Positions 1-7,533 of a stretch of 64,000 nucleotides of DNA are shown here, piece after piece. The DNA lies in assembly GCA_963831235.1 (NCBI GenBank), contig CAWHPS010000033.1:124001-188000 (forward strand), written 5' to 3'. This stretch comes from CAWHPS01 sp963831235. GTDB lineage: Bacteria > Fibrobacterota > OXYB2-FULL-49-7 > JAEUSG01. Both the position numbers and the translations under genes were made by a program. How positions within the stretch are numbered: position 1 is the stretch's first letter; every line of letters starts with the position of its first letter. Below the pieces are notes generated by a model that saw only the letters and a list, made by a program, of their open reading frames with translations, did no database searches and was not told the DNA's origin.

Positions 1-50
1 TTACGGATGTTTAATTGAGCTTTGTCTTGGTCCCATTCAAAAGTAAGCAT
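1..50 (-). CDS. BrnT-family toxin, N-terminal fragment cut by window edge
   Basis: Reading leftwards from an ATG at 50, the first 16 residues are MLTFEWDQDKAQLNIR. This matches the typical start of BrnT ribonuclease toxins (a short strand, then FEWDxxKAxxNxxKH). A purine-rich stretch (GAGAGG, then AGGATA next to the start) could serve as ribosome binding site. The rest lies outside the window, so the catalytic residues and any partner BrnA antitoxin cannot be seen. BrnT family members normally sit directly upstream of brnA. The identification rests on a short but characteristic N-terminus. Confidence 0.6.
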   Translation of the reverse strand, partial: MLTFEWDQDKAQLNIR

Positions 51-155
51 TATCCTAACCTCTCAACAATAGAAGTAATCTACTCTTTTAGTCTATAACT
101 TTTCAAGGGTTTGATACATACGATAAATCTGAATATTCTTAAAAAAAAGTCTCCA

Positions 156-290
156 TTAAATCAGGGGTGAACAGAATTTCCTGGACATACACATGATATA
201 ATACAGACGGATGAGCTTTTTAACCATTGTTGTTTTTCCCGCAAATCCGGCCCGCGTTAAAACGGTTATACAGGCTGATTCAGATGGGTT
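156..290 (-). pseudogene. Decayed C-terminal sorting tail of a secreted protein
   Basis: On the minus strand this stretch encodes RAGFAGKTTMVKKLIRL, closely resembling the last residues of the secreted protein at 1617-3692 (KAGKTTLVKKLIRF). The DNA is also alike over about 30 bases. The rest of a sorting domain (NPFN motif, GVY motif) is missing, and the frame runs on through unrelated codons to a stop at 156. It is best read as the leftover end of a second type-IX-like cargo gene, perhaps a duplicate of the neighbouring one, disrupted when the ATPase gene at 341-1483 arrived. Confidence 0.45.
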
Positions 291-302
291 GGCATATAAA
301 TA

Positions 303-321
303 AAGCAAAGCTATTTTGCTT
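303..321 (-). terminator. Possible weak hairpin after the DUF4143 ATPase gene
   Basis: AAGCAAA and TTTGCTT form a 7-bp stem around a 5-base loop about 20 bases past the stop of the ATPase gene, followed in the minus direction by T-rich sequence. The stem is AT-rich and the T run is interrupted, so termination activity is uncertain. Confidence 0.25.
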
Positions 322-340
322 AAACTGTCAAGAGCACGGT

Positions 341-1483
341 TTAAATCAGTCCTATCAGAAAAGCGGAAGCTGATATATGCTTAATGCCATATTTATCAAC
401 AATGGCTTTATCATCTTTGAGAGATATCTGACATGCCTCAACATCAGGAAATCTTTCATGCAGATAACGAAGGGAAAGACCGGAATCCTGGGGGCTTGAT
501 TTGCATTCCAGAAATAAAACGGGTTTGTTGTTTTCAATCAGCACAAAATCAACCTCTCTTTTGTCAATATCACGGAAATAACGGAGTTCCATGTTTCTGC
601 CCTGAGCATCAATAAGATGATGGCACCATTTCAAAAGGTGGCATGCAACGAGATTTTCAAATCGCACGCCCTCATTTTCAATCTGCGTCCAGTCGAAATG
701 ATAATGCTTGGCCTCTTTTTTTACAGCACGGAGTTTTGGCGCCCCAAAAGGATAAACCCTGAAAATAAAGTAAAGGTTCTCCAGAATGTCAATCCACCTT
801 GAAACCGTTGCATGGCTTACCTGCAAATCCTCGCGCAACGCATTGATGGAAAGCGGTGAACCCACCAGTTCGGGAAGTCGAAGCGAAAGCCGCTCCATAA
901 GGCCTATTTCCGTGACATGCTCCAAATCCCGCAATTCGTCCCGTATAATACGGGTACGGTATTCATTGCTGAAACGACGCGCCTCAACAGTATCCTTCAA
1001 AAAGTAAGGTTCAGGAAAACCGCTGAATAGCATAAGTTCGCGAAGCTCTTTTTCACTCCTTAACCCGAGTTCTGCAACAGACAGAGGGTGCATGCGATGA
1101 AAATGATACCGTCCCTGCAGCGAATCACCGCCATACCGGTAATGATCGAGTCTTGCGCTTCCAGTGACCAGTATCTGCAGGTCATCTCTTCGCTTGTCGA
1201 ACAAGCCCTTCAACAACTGGCGCCATCTGCGGTATTTGTGGATTTCATCCAACACCAGAATACCTTTCTCTGCCGGAAAATCTCCCTTTAAAATACATAC
1301 CCTGTCCTCATCAATATCCCAATTGAGATAATGATCCTCTTTCCCTTTTCCAAGAACCGTTCTGGCCAGGGTGGTTTTCCCGATTTGACGCGGGCCGCTT
1401 ATAAAAACCATTTTCCGCTTCAAATCTTTGATCACAAAAGGCTGAAGATAGCGTATTAATGTCGATGGTTTATTCAATGCCAT
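341..1483 (-). CDS. AAA-type ATPase with DUF4143 C-terminal domain
   Basis: A 380-residue protein of the AAA/DUF4143 family. Residues 28-38 carry the Walker A loop (SGPRQIGKTTL) and about 73-82 the Walker B strand (GILVLDEIHK). The C-terminal half holds DUF4143, with a winged-helix-like stretch near 215-240 and a nuclease-like REVDFVL...LECKSS core near 310-330. Members are common and patchily spread; their exact job is not established, and transcriptional or TA-like and defence roles have been suggested. The gene stands alone. Its start is preceded by two perfect palindromes and a promoter-like pair, which suggests tight control. No good Shine-Dalgarno is visible, because the palindrome at 1490-1503 occupies that position. 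Confidence 0.85.
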   Translation of the reverse strand: MALNKPSTLIRYLQPFVIKDLKRKMVFISGPRQIGKTTLARTVLGKGKEDHYLNWDIDEDRVCILKGDFPAEKGILVLDEIHKYRRWRQLLKGLFDKRRDDLQILVTGSARLDHYRYGGDSLQGRYHFHRMHPLSVAELGLRSEKELRELMLFSGFPEPYFLKDTVEARRFSNEYRTRIIRDELRDLEHVTEIGLMERLSLRLPELVGSPLSINALREDLQVSHATVSRWIDILENLYFIFRVYPFGAPKLRAVKKEAKHYHFDWTQIENEGVRFENLVACHLLKWCHHLIDAQGRNMELRYFRDIDKREVDFVLIENNKPVLFLECKSSPQDSGLSLRYLHERFPDVEACQISLKDDKAIVDKYGIKHISASAFLIGLI

Positions 1484-1489
1484 ACCAAT

Positions 1490-1545
1490 TTACTCGCGAG
1501 TAATTTAGAGTCAATATAAATAAACTCGTGACTGTTTGCAAACAG
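1490..1545 (-). promoter_or_regulatory. Promoter with two 14-bp palindromes upstream of DUF4143 ATPase
   Basis: Two perfect 14-bp palindromes are present: TTACTCGCGAGTAA at 1490-1503, 7 bases from the start codon, and CTGTTTGCAAACAG at 1532-1545. Between and overlapping them, on the minus strand, are a -35-like TTGCAA (1536-1541), a 17-base spacer and a -10-like TATATT (1513-1518). The upstream palindrome overlaps the -35 and the downstream one covers the ribosome-binding region, a layout expected of a repressed gene. The regulator is unknown. Confidence 0.5.
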
Positions 1546-1581
1546 AATCCGTAATTTAAAAGAGCGATCTTTGCCCATATA

Positions 1582-1605
1582 GGTGTCCAGAGCTCACTGG
1601 ACACC
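1582..1605 (-). terminator. Hairpin downstream of module A
   Basis: GGTGTCCAG and CTGGACACC make a perfect 9-bp stem with a 6-base loop, 12 bases past the stop of the secreted protein gene. The stem is strong enough for a terminator or an mRNA 3' end, but no T run follows. Confidence 0.4.
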
Positions 1606-1616
1606 CCATAAATGCA

Positions 1617-3692
1617 CTAAAACCGTATAAGCTTTTTCACCAATGTTGTTTTTCCCGCCTTCATTTTGCAGAAATAAACCCCTGGCGTCAGTTTTTCCGC
1701 ATTCCATTTGGCGTTGTGCGTTCCCCCGCTTAATCGGCTATCAATCAGCGTTGACACCAGTTCTCCTTTGCTGTTGTAGATTTTGAGCGTAACAGCGTCT
1801 TGCTTTGGCAAAGAGAATTGGATGGTTGTGCGGGAATTAAAGGGATTTGGATAGTTTTGGCCTAATGATAATTTATCCGCAACAAGACGGGGTACATCTT
1901 CTGTTGCGACAAGCTCTGACAATGGGCGGCGCCACACGCTGGCACCCTCAATTCCGGCAAAAAGATATTCATCATTTGCGGCAAGGGAATTGACCGTACA
2001 ATTTGTCAAACCAAGATTTACTTGTGTCCAACTTTCGCCATTGTCCAAACTCTTAAATATTCCGTCTGTTGTTCCAGCAAAAAGCACATAATTCTTTGAC
2101 ACCAATGCGCGTATAGTTAAATTCCTTATCTCAGATGTATCTTCTTTCCATGTATTTCCATTATCAATGGAGCGATACAATTTACCATCAACAGGATACT
2201 TATCTGCATACAGGTTTTGACCATTTGCGATGTATGGAATAAAAACTGGATTTGTATCACATGCCCAGGTTCTGCTACTGTCTATGGAATGGGAAACATA
2301 TATTTGTAAGCTACCATAACTATTATTAATATAGGGAATATTATAGGTTATCCCAAACAGACAATTATCAGTATTTATTAATTTATCTACAGGGAAAGAA
2401 AGGACTTTAGACCATGCCTTACCATTATCCTTTGAAATATACACGCCAGCACCATTGCCGACAAAATTGTTTGACCCCATTGTTATAAAGGAAGCAGTGC
2501 TAGTTAAATCGATTATATCTTCTACCTTTTGCCAGAATTCTCCATCGTCATCAGATCTCCAAAACCCCCACCAATCTTGAACAAAAAGAGAGGAATCAAT
2601 AATGTCAAAGGATTGCACATTATCAGTTATCCAGTAAGGTAATGTCAATAATGGGACCCATGTGATACAATTATCTGGTGAACGAAAAAATCCATCCTTC
2701 CAAGAGGAAGCAAAAACTGTTGTTCCATTGACTTCAATGTGATCTACTGTAGAGTTGTTTATACCGGCATCATTTTCCATCCAATTATCCCCATTATCTG
2801 TTGAGGAATAAATATGTCTCTCAGATGCAAAAAATAAGACCCCATCACATACTGCAATATCCCTGCAGAAGGTGTATTTTTGCCAAGGGCTGATATTTAG
2901 AAAAGTGTTTCCGCTATCAACAGAACGATAAGCACCATATCTTCCCCAAGCAAAAATAGTACTCCCATTTACTTCCATACGGCTGCCATAAACATATGCA
3001 CATTGTGTCCATGTTGTCCCATTGTCTTTAGTGCGATAAATACAGGGATTATTAGTTTTATCTACCCATCCAGCAGCAAAAAGAATATTTCCCATCAATA
3101 CTAATTGCCCAACATTGATTCCGGATTTTATTTTCTTCCATTCAGCGCCATTGTCTAAAGATAAATATATGCTACTGTCGGTTCCTGCGAATAAAGTCGT
3201 ACCGTATCCAATTAGTACTTGAATATTTGAGTCCGTTAAACCTTTGTTTGTTGGTTTCCAGTTAAGACCATTTTCCGTTGAACAAAACCCCCCCCTTGCA
3301 TTACCCACAAAAATCATTGAGTCAGTACGTGCAAGTGCATGTACAGGTATGTCCGAATTAATTTTAGTCCAGTCAACCCCACTAGTGGAAGATCTGTAAA
3401 TTCCGGAATCTGTTCCAACAAAAAGGTTTTCTCCAATGGATATGAAATTATTAAGATTGAAGTCCGTATATTTTAGCGTTATCCTTTCCCAATTCTTTCC
3501 CTTGTCTGTGGAGCGGTATAGTGAAGAATTTCCTTCTTTGGCAAAAATCACTTTCCCGTCTGTTGCTAAGCATCGACTCTGGAAATCACCGCCATTGGGG
3601 CCGCTAGTCTGAACCCATTGCGAAAAGGCATCTCTTTCCACTAATACTACTCCAATAATGATCAAAAGACATATAGATTTCCTTATAAACAT
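1617..3692 (-). CDS. Secreted beta-propeller (BNR/sialidase-like repeat) protein with type-IX-like sorting tail
   Basis: 691 residues. The start chosen is the ATG at 3692 (MFIRKSICLL), 8 bases after AAAGGA; an upstream TTG in frame is less likely. An N-terminal signal peptide (about residues 1-25) is followed by some ten repeats with the pattern S.DNG..W or S.D.G.NW, typical of BNR/sortilin/HCF136-like propeller blades. The last 80 residues hold NYPNPFNSRTTIQFSLP and end in GVYFCKMKAGKTTLVKKL, the Por-type (TIGR04183/FlgD-like) sorting domain. It is therefore probably exported and attached to or released from the cell surface. It lies 105 bases after the lipoprotein gene of module A, the same order as in module C. 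The ligand is unknown. Confidence 0.8.
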   Translation of the reverse strand: MFIRKSICLLIIIGVVLVERDAFSQWVQTSGPNGGDFQSRCLATDGKVIFAKEGNSSLYRSTDKGKNWERITLKYTDFNLNNFISIGENLFVGTDSGIYRSSTSGVDWTKINSDIPVHALARTDSMIFVGNARGGFCSTENGLNWKPTNKGLTDSNIQVLIGYGTTLFAGTDSSIYLSLDNGAEWKKIKSGINVGQLVLMGNILFAAGWVDKTNNPCIYRTKDNGTTWTQCAYVYGSRMEVNGSTIFAWGRYGAYRSVDSGNTFLNISPWQKYTFCRDIAVCDGVLFFASERHIYSSTDNGDNWMENDAGINNSTVDHIEVNGTTVFASSWKDGFFRSPDNCITWVPLLTLPYWITDNVQSFDIIDSSLFVQDWWGFWRSDDDGEFWQKVEDIIDLTSTASFITMGSNNFVGNGAGVYISKDNGKAWSKVLSFPVDKLINTDNCLFGITYNIPYINNSYGSLQIYVSHSIDSSRTWACDTNPVFIPYIANGQNLYADKYPVDGKLYRSIDNGNTWKEDTSEIRNLTIRALVSKNYVLFAGTTDGIFKSLDNGESWTQVNLGLTNCTVNSLAANDEYLFAGIEGASVWRRPLSELVATEDVPRLVADKLSLGQNYPNPFNSRTTIQFSLPKQDAVTLKIYNSKGELVSTLIDSRLSGGTHNAKWNAEKLTPGVYFCKMKAGKTTLVKKLIRF

Positions 3693-3797
3693 AAGAATAT
3701 CCTTTCCGGTCAAACAGTTTGACCATTTGTTTTAAACTAACTTACCTTTATTTGTGAGTGGGTTACTGCGTTTCTGACTTTCACCGGTGAAAATCTT

Positions 3798-4787
3798 TTA
3801 ACGCTTTTCCACTATTTCCTTATTAATTACTTCCACAGGCCCCGCATTCATACTTTCGTTATAAGCCCTATCAATTGTTTTTAGAAGGTAAACAATCCTT
3901 GCACTATCAGGAAATGCCGTTACCGTATCAACATAGAACGTATCAATTAAAATTGCAGTCTTGAAAGTCGTTTCACTCATTTGGTATTTACGCATAACCT
4001 GATATCCAAGCAAATTTGAAATTCCAACAGAATGCCATGACAAGTAAACCAATCCATTAACAGAGTCATAGCGGGCAGTAAATCCCGCAGGACGTGGAGG
4101 CGGAGCTTCAAAGGTTGGTGTCAAATGGATTATCCCAAGATCAACTATTGAGCCTGAACTCACCCTGACAGAATCGACGAATTTATTATAGTATGCATTG
4201 TCACTTGAATAAAAACCAATTGTATAAACCCCTTCCGGGATATTTGTTAACCAAAACTCGCCATCATAACTCGGCACAGTAAGTTGACTTAACAAACCCT
4301 CGACATTAACAAGCAAAAAACCGCTTGAAGGATATTGATAATCCTTTTCACCCCTAAAAGCAAAGCCTTGAATGTTTCCCGGCTCCTTCATCAAAAGCGT
4401 GTCTGAGACTATCCGCGTTGAATCAAATACAATCCCCTTTTTTAAAGCAAACAGGTTTCCGGCATTGTATCGGCTTTCAATGGTGTAAGTATCAGGCTTT
4501 AGTTCCATGAACTCAACATTTCCGTAATTGCCTGTATTCGTTGAATCAATGGCCATCAATCTTAAAGGATATCTCCGGTTAATTGTATCGTTTGAAACTA
4601 TTGTTTTATACACAAAGACCTTTGCCCCAGCCACTGCATTGCCCTGTGCATCAACGAAAACACATGCCAATTTAGGATTACCAGTCTCGGTAATGGGTCC
4701 TGCAATATCACCAGGCCCATTATTGGAACACTGCCAAAAGACAAACACCGATATACCGCAAAGAAGCATCCGCAAAAATATTTTCAT
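3798..4787 (-). CDS. Module A lipoprotein with carboxypeptidase-regulatory-like and FN3-like domains
   Basis: 329 residues. The signal peptide ends in a lipobox (VFWQC, Cys20). After the cysteine comes NNGPGDIAGPITETGN, a motif shared in outline with the lipoproteins at 13081 and 61630. Residues about 38-125 resemble a carboxypeptidase-regulatory or SdrD-B-type Ig fold (FVDAQGNAVAGAKVFV), and the C-terminal third (about 230-325) resembles a fibronectin type III domain. The start overlaps the stop of the TIGR02147 gene by 4 bases (ATGA), so the two are translationally coupled. It probably sits in the outer membrane as sensor or binding partner for the module; this role is inferred from context. 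Confidence 0.75.
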   Translation of the reverse strand: MKIFLRMLLCGISVFVFWQCSNNGPGDIAGPITETGNPKLACVFVDAQGNAVAGAKVFVYKTIVSNDTINRRYPLRLMAIDSTNTGNYGNVEFMELKPDTYTIESRYNAGNLFALKKGIVFDSTRIVSDTLLMKEPGNIQGFAFRGEKDYQYPSSGFLLVNVEGLLSQLTVPSYDGEFWLTNIPEGVYTIGFYSSDNAYYNKFVDSVRVSSGSIVDLGIIHLTPTFEAPPPRPAGFTARYDSVNGLVYLSWHSVGISNLLGYQVMRKYQMSETTFKTAILIDTFYVDTVTAFPDSARIVYLLKTIDRAYNESMNAGPVEVINKEIVEKR

Positions 4788-5614
4788 TTTGCCGCCCTGG
4801 TTTTGGATATTGGAAAAAAATAACTGTTTAGCTGATAAGCCCTGTCCTCTCCGCTGTCTTCCGACGCTATTGCCATGATCTTTTTGCGAAAATCCTGAAT
4901 CTCGGATTTTATTCTTTGAAAACCCTTTTCAGAAACACTCATGGTAAGACCGCTGATGTCTCTTTTCTCTGAATCATGTTCATCAAGTGAACGCTTGGCC
5001 AAATCCATTTGTGTTTTATGAAAATTTGTAACAGCATGGGAAACAACTTCATCGCCGGTTGTAATTACAGGGTTTGTTGCCGCGTATTTGCCATTCTTGA
5101 GTTTTTCCATCATTCCAAGGCGCACAAGAAGCTTCACTGAATCTCTTGCTTGCTTTTCCGTTATCTGAGGGTCCATTAATTTACCCAAGCCCGCAAAATC
5201 ATCATGGAAATCAATTACAGGAACAAGTGATCGGATTGCACTATGATACCAGGTTGAATAATATTCAAATTGATCGTTTCGTATCTTTGTAAAAGTGCTG
5301 TGCTTGTTTATCTCAGACAGTTTTGAATAATAATGTTCCCGTTCCTGAGTTGAACTTGCCTGGTTAAAATTTACCAGGCATTCAAAATAAGCAGCCTCTT
5401 TATTATTTAAGCGCATAGCTTTTGACAACATATATATACTACTATTTGACAGGTTCCTGTCTCCATTCATTACCCGCAGAATATAATCCCTTGCTTTAAA
5501 ACCCGCCCTGTTCGCAAAGCTGCGGAATGAAAAATGGCTGTTTTTACTCTTGGATTCATTGAAATAATCCTTGAGATATTTTCTGTAATTGGAATAGGTA
5601 TAAATTGGTTCCAT
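4784..5614 (-). CDS. TIGR02147/DUF4423 family regulator-like protein (module A)
   Basis: 276 residues. The start at 5614 (MEPIYTYSNYRKYL) is chosen because it aligns with the N-termini of the two paralogues in this window; a TTG 30 bases upstream is the alternative. Residues about 28-75 form an XRE-like helix-turn-helix region including VMNGDRNLS, a motif shared with VMNGERNLT and VMDGERNLS in the paralogues. The remainder is the DUF4423 region, ending in the family signature FFPISK. No signal peptide or membrane segment is seen, so it is cytoplasmic and plausibly DNA-binding. It opens the module A operon and has a perfect palindrome upstream. The family is known chiefly from Fibrobacter, where its function is not established. 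Confidence 0.85.
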   Translation of the reverse strand: MEPIYTYSNYRKYLKDYFNESKSKNSHFSFRSFANRAGFKARDYILRVMNGDRNLSNSSIYMLSKAMRLNNKEAAYFECLVNFNQASSTQEREHYYSKLSEINKHSTFTKIRNDQFEYYSTWYHSAIRSLVPVIDFHDDFAGLGKLMDPQITEKQARDSVKLLVRLGMMEKLKNGKYAATNPVITTGDEVVSHAVTNFHKTQMDLAKRSLDEHDSEKRDISGLTMSVSEKGFQRIKSEIQDFRKKIMAIASEDSGEDRAYQLNSYFFPISKTRAAK

Positions 5615-5676
5615 AGTGTTTCTCTGTTTATAAAGATAATCCAAGGTTGATTGAAATGCAATTGGTTTTGTAATTT

Positions 5677-5698
5677 AGTGTTGTCTTTAGACAACACT
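5677..5698. promoter_or_regulatory. Perfect 22-bp palindrome upstream of module A regulator
   Basis: Ten-base arms (AGTGTTGTCT and its exact complement) surround a 2-base TT centre. The site lies 63 bases upstream of the TIGR02147 start and 18 bases past the methyltransferase stop. A 2-base loop and absence of a T run argue against a terminator, so an operator is more likely. Read in gene direction it contains TTGTCT, 4 bases, ACAACA (strictly TTGTCT-AAAG-ACAACA), which recurs upstream of module B. A -35/-10-like pair (TTGCAT, 17 bases, TATCTT) follows between it and the gene. Confidence 0.55.
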
Positions 5699-5715
5699 TT
5701 CGATTTGATTGGCGC

Positions 5716-6645
5716 TTATTTTTTCCTAAGCCAAAGCCCGCTGCCGGGGCCCTTGATGCAAAGCGCCATCTCTTTTGGGATATGATTAAAACATGACAAG
5801 TAGCTATTGAAAAGATCTATACTAAACTCATTATTGTATTCGAGAAAAGCCCTCATAAGATAAGCCTCGTTCCAGGCCCGGCCTTCAAGCACCCAGGATT
5901 TTGGGTATTCAAAGGGATAACAGATATCGTGGAAATGAACCATCACCCCTTTTTGAAGAAGGGGCAATATCTTGAAAAAGATATGATTGACATCACTGCC
6001 AATCTTGGATACATGGGAAGAATCTATAAACAGGATGTCGTTTTCCTTAAGTATGCGGAATAAAGATTCGTCCACTTTTTGAAGCGGTGTGTTAATTAAG
6101 TTTAGTCCTTTTTTATCCTGCTCGCTGATAAGCGAGAGGAATAAATCAGGATAGGGTTCAATGAATTTACATTCAATACTATTGTTAAAAAAAAGCGCAT
6201 TAACATCGAGAATGGCGCAGGAGGAATAGCCGGATCCCACCTCAATCATGCGCGAAGGTTTAAGGTAACGCATCATACAATAAAGAAAAATTCCGTCAGA
6301 ATAGGAGAAATTAGGGTTGCTCAGAAAATAACGTTGACCATCTGTTTTTTGTTCTGGAAAAGGTTGTTCCTGATAAAACGACTTGAAATGTTTTAATAAT
6401 GATTTCTGTGCTTCAAGATATAAATCGATCCCAGGCAAGATTGCAGGAGGTTCTGAAAAAATATCAGCCTGATGTGTTTCAATATCCTTAAGACAGGAAA
6501 GCGGCGAATAAAAATGATCAGGATCCCGGTACATCCTGAGATTATTAAGCGCAATACGTAATTCGTTCTTCTCTTTCCGGAATGCTTCTCTTTCTTCAAA
6601 AACCTTTTTAAAAAATGGCAATCTTTTGGCAATATACTTTATCAT
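5716..6645 (-). CDS. Class I SAM-dependent methyltransferase (Methyltransf_24-like)
   Basis: 309 residues. A short coiled-coil-like N-terminus precedes a Rossmann methyltransferase core: motif I MIEVGSGYSSCAIL (about residues 137-150), the acidic end of strand 2 (FIEPYPD, about 164-170), and a later LFIDSSHVSK strand (about 205-214). HFHDICYPFEYP near 240 is typical of the Methyltransf_24 group, whose members often act on sugars or small molecules. The substrate cannot be told. It stands alone on the minus strand between the rubredoxin gene and module A. Confidence 0.75.
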   Translation of the reverse strand: MIKYIAKRLPFFKKVFEEREAFRKEKNELRIALNNLRMYRDPDHFYSPLSCLKDIETHQADIFSEPPAILPGIDLYLEAQKSLLKHFKSFYQEQPFPEQKTDGQRYFLSNPNFSYSDGIFLYCMMRYLKPSRMIEVGSGYSSCAILDVNALFFNNSIECKFIEPYPDLFLSLISEQDKKGLNLINTPLQKVDESLFRILKENDILFIDSSHVSKIGSDVNHIFFKILPLLQKGVMVHFHDICYPFEYPKSWVLEGRAWNEAYLMRAFLEYNNEFSIDLFNSYLSCFNHIPKEMALCIKGPGSGLWLRKK

Positions 6646-6701
6646 AAATACCGCTTAAAAAAAGCTATAGCCAAAATTTCCAGGTCTTATAGAGATGCGT
6701 A

Positions 6702-6863
6702 TCAGTTTTCCGGAGAAAACTCATCTTTTCCAACACCGCATTCCGGACAAACCCAATCAGCAGGGACTTTTTCAAAAGGAGTCCCGGCTGCAACGCCATT
6801 GTCAGGATCACCTTTTACAGGATCATAAACATAACCACATACGCCACAAACATACTTCTTCAT
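6702..6863 (-). CDS. Rubredoxin
   Basis: A 53-residue protein beginning MKKYVCGVCGYVYDP and containing a second knuckle WVCPECGVGKDEF. The two C-x2-C-G pairs (C6/C9 and C39/C42 approximately) bind the single iron of a rubredoxin, and length and spacing are those of the classic family. AAGGGG lies 6 bases before the ATG. It is a small cytoplasmic electron carrier and sits 21 bases after rubrerythrin, its usual redox partner in peroxide detoxification in anaerobes. Codon pattern and motifs leave little doubt. Confidence 0.95.
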   Translation of the reverse strand: MKKYVCGVCGYVYDPVKGDPDNGVAAGTPFEKVPADWVCPECGVGKDEFSPEN

Positions 6864-6884
6864 CAGTAACCCCTTTTGTTTTTG

Positions 6885-7460
6885 CTACCAGTTTTCGCCT
6901 AATACTTCAAAATACTTTTTAGCATGCGCACATGCAGGACATGTTTCAGGCGGTTCCTTGCCTTCATGTATATATCCGCAGTTTGTACAGCGCCATTTGA
7001 TTGATTTGTCTTTCTTGAAAACTTTACCCTCTTTCAGGTTCTTCAGAAGGTCTTCGTATCTTTTTTCGTGCTGTCTTTCCGCAACAGAGATTGCCTCGTA
7101 CATTTCAGCGACTTTATCGAAACCTTCGCTACGCGCGACTTTCGCAAATTCCGGGTAAATGATTGTCTGTTCTTCGTGTTCTCCCTCTGCCGAAGCCTTC
7201 AGATTTTCAGCTGTTGTTCCGATTTTCCCGGCAGGATATGAGGCTGTTATTTCAACCATTCCGCCTTCGAGAAACTTGAACATGCGTTTTGCATGTTCTT
7301 TTTCATTATCAGCTGTCTCCTCAAAGATATTTGAAATCTGGATATAGCCTTCATTTTTTGCAACACTTGCAAAATAGGTATATCTGTTTCGAGCCTGAGA
7401 TTCTCCGGCAAAAGAGGTAAGCAGGTTTTTTTCAGTCTTTGATCCTTTAATACAAGCCAT
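6885..7460 (-). CDS. rbr: Rubrerythrin
   Basis: 191 residues. The N-terminal four-helix di-iron domain shows the expected ExxH and E ligands (FAGESQARNRY near 18-28, ETADNEKEHAKR near 47-58, ExxxER later). The C-terminal rubredoxin-like knuckle is WRCTNCGYIHEG...CPACAH. Rubrerythrins reduce hydrogen peroxide with electrons from rubredoxin, in the cytoplasm. AAGGAG stands 5-6 bases before the start. It forms an operon with the downstream rubredoxin gene and points to an anaerobic or microaerobic lifestyle with oxidative-stress defence. Confidence 0.95.
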   Translation of the reverse strand: MACIKGSKTEKNLLTSFAGESQARNRYTYFASVAKNEGYIQISNIFEETADNEKEHAKRMFKFLEGGMVEITASYPAGKIGTTAENLKASAEGEHEEQTIIYPEFAKVARSEGFDKVAEMYEAISVAERQHEKRYEDLLKNLKEGKVFKKDKSIKWRCTNCGYIHEGKEPPETCPACAHAKKYFEVLGENW

Positions 7461-7533
7461 CTTTTTCTCCTTTTAAAAATTGAATATTATATGCCTAAAA
7501 TAAATAAAAAACCGGCTAAAACTCCAAATATTC

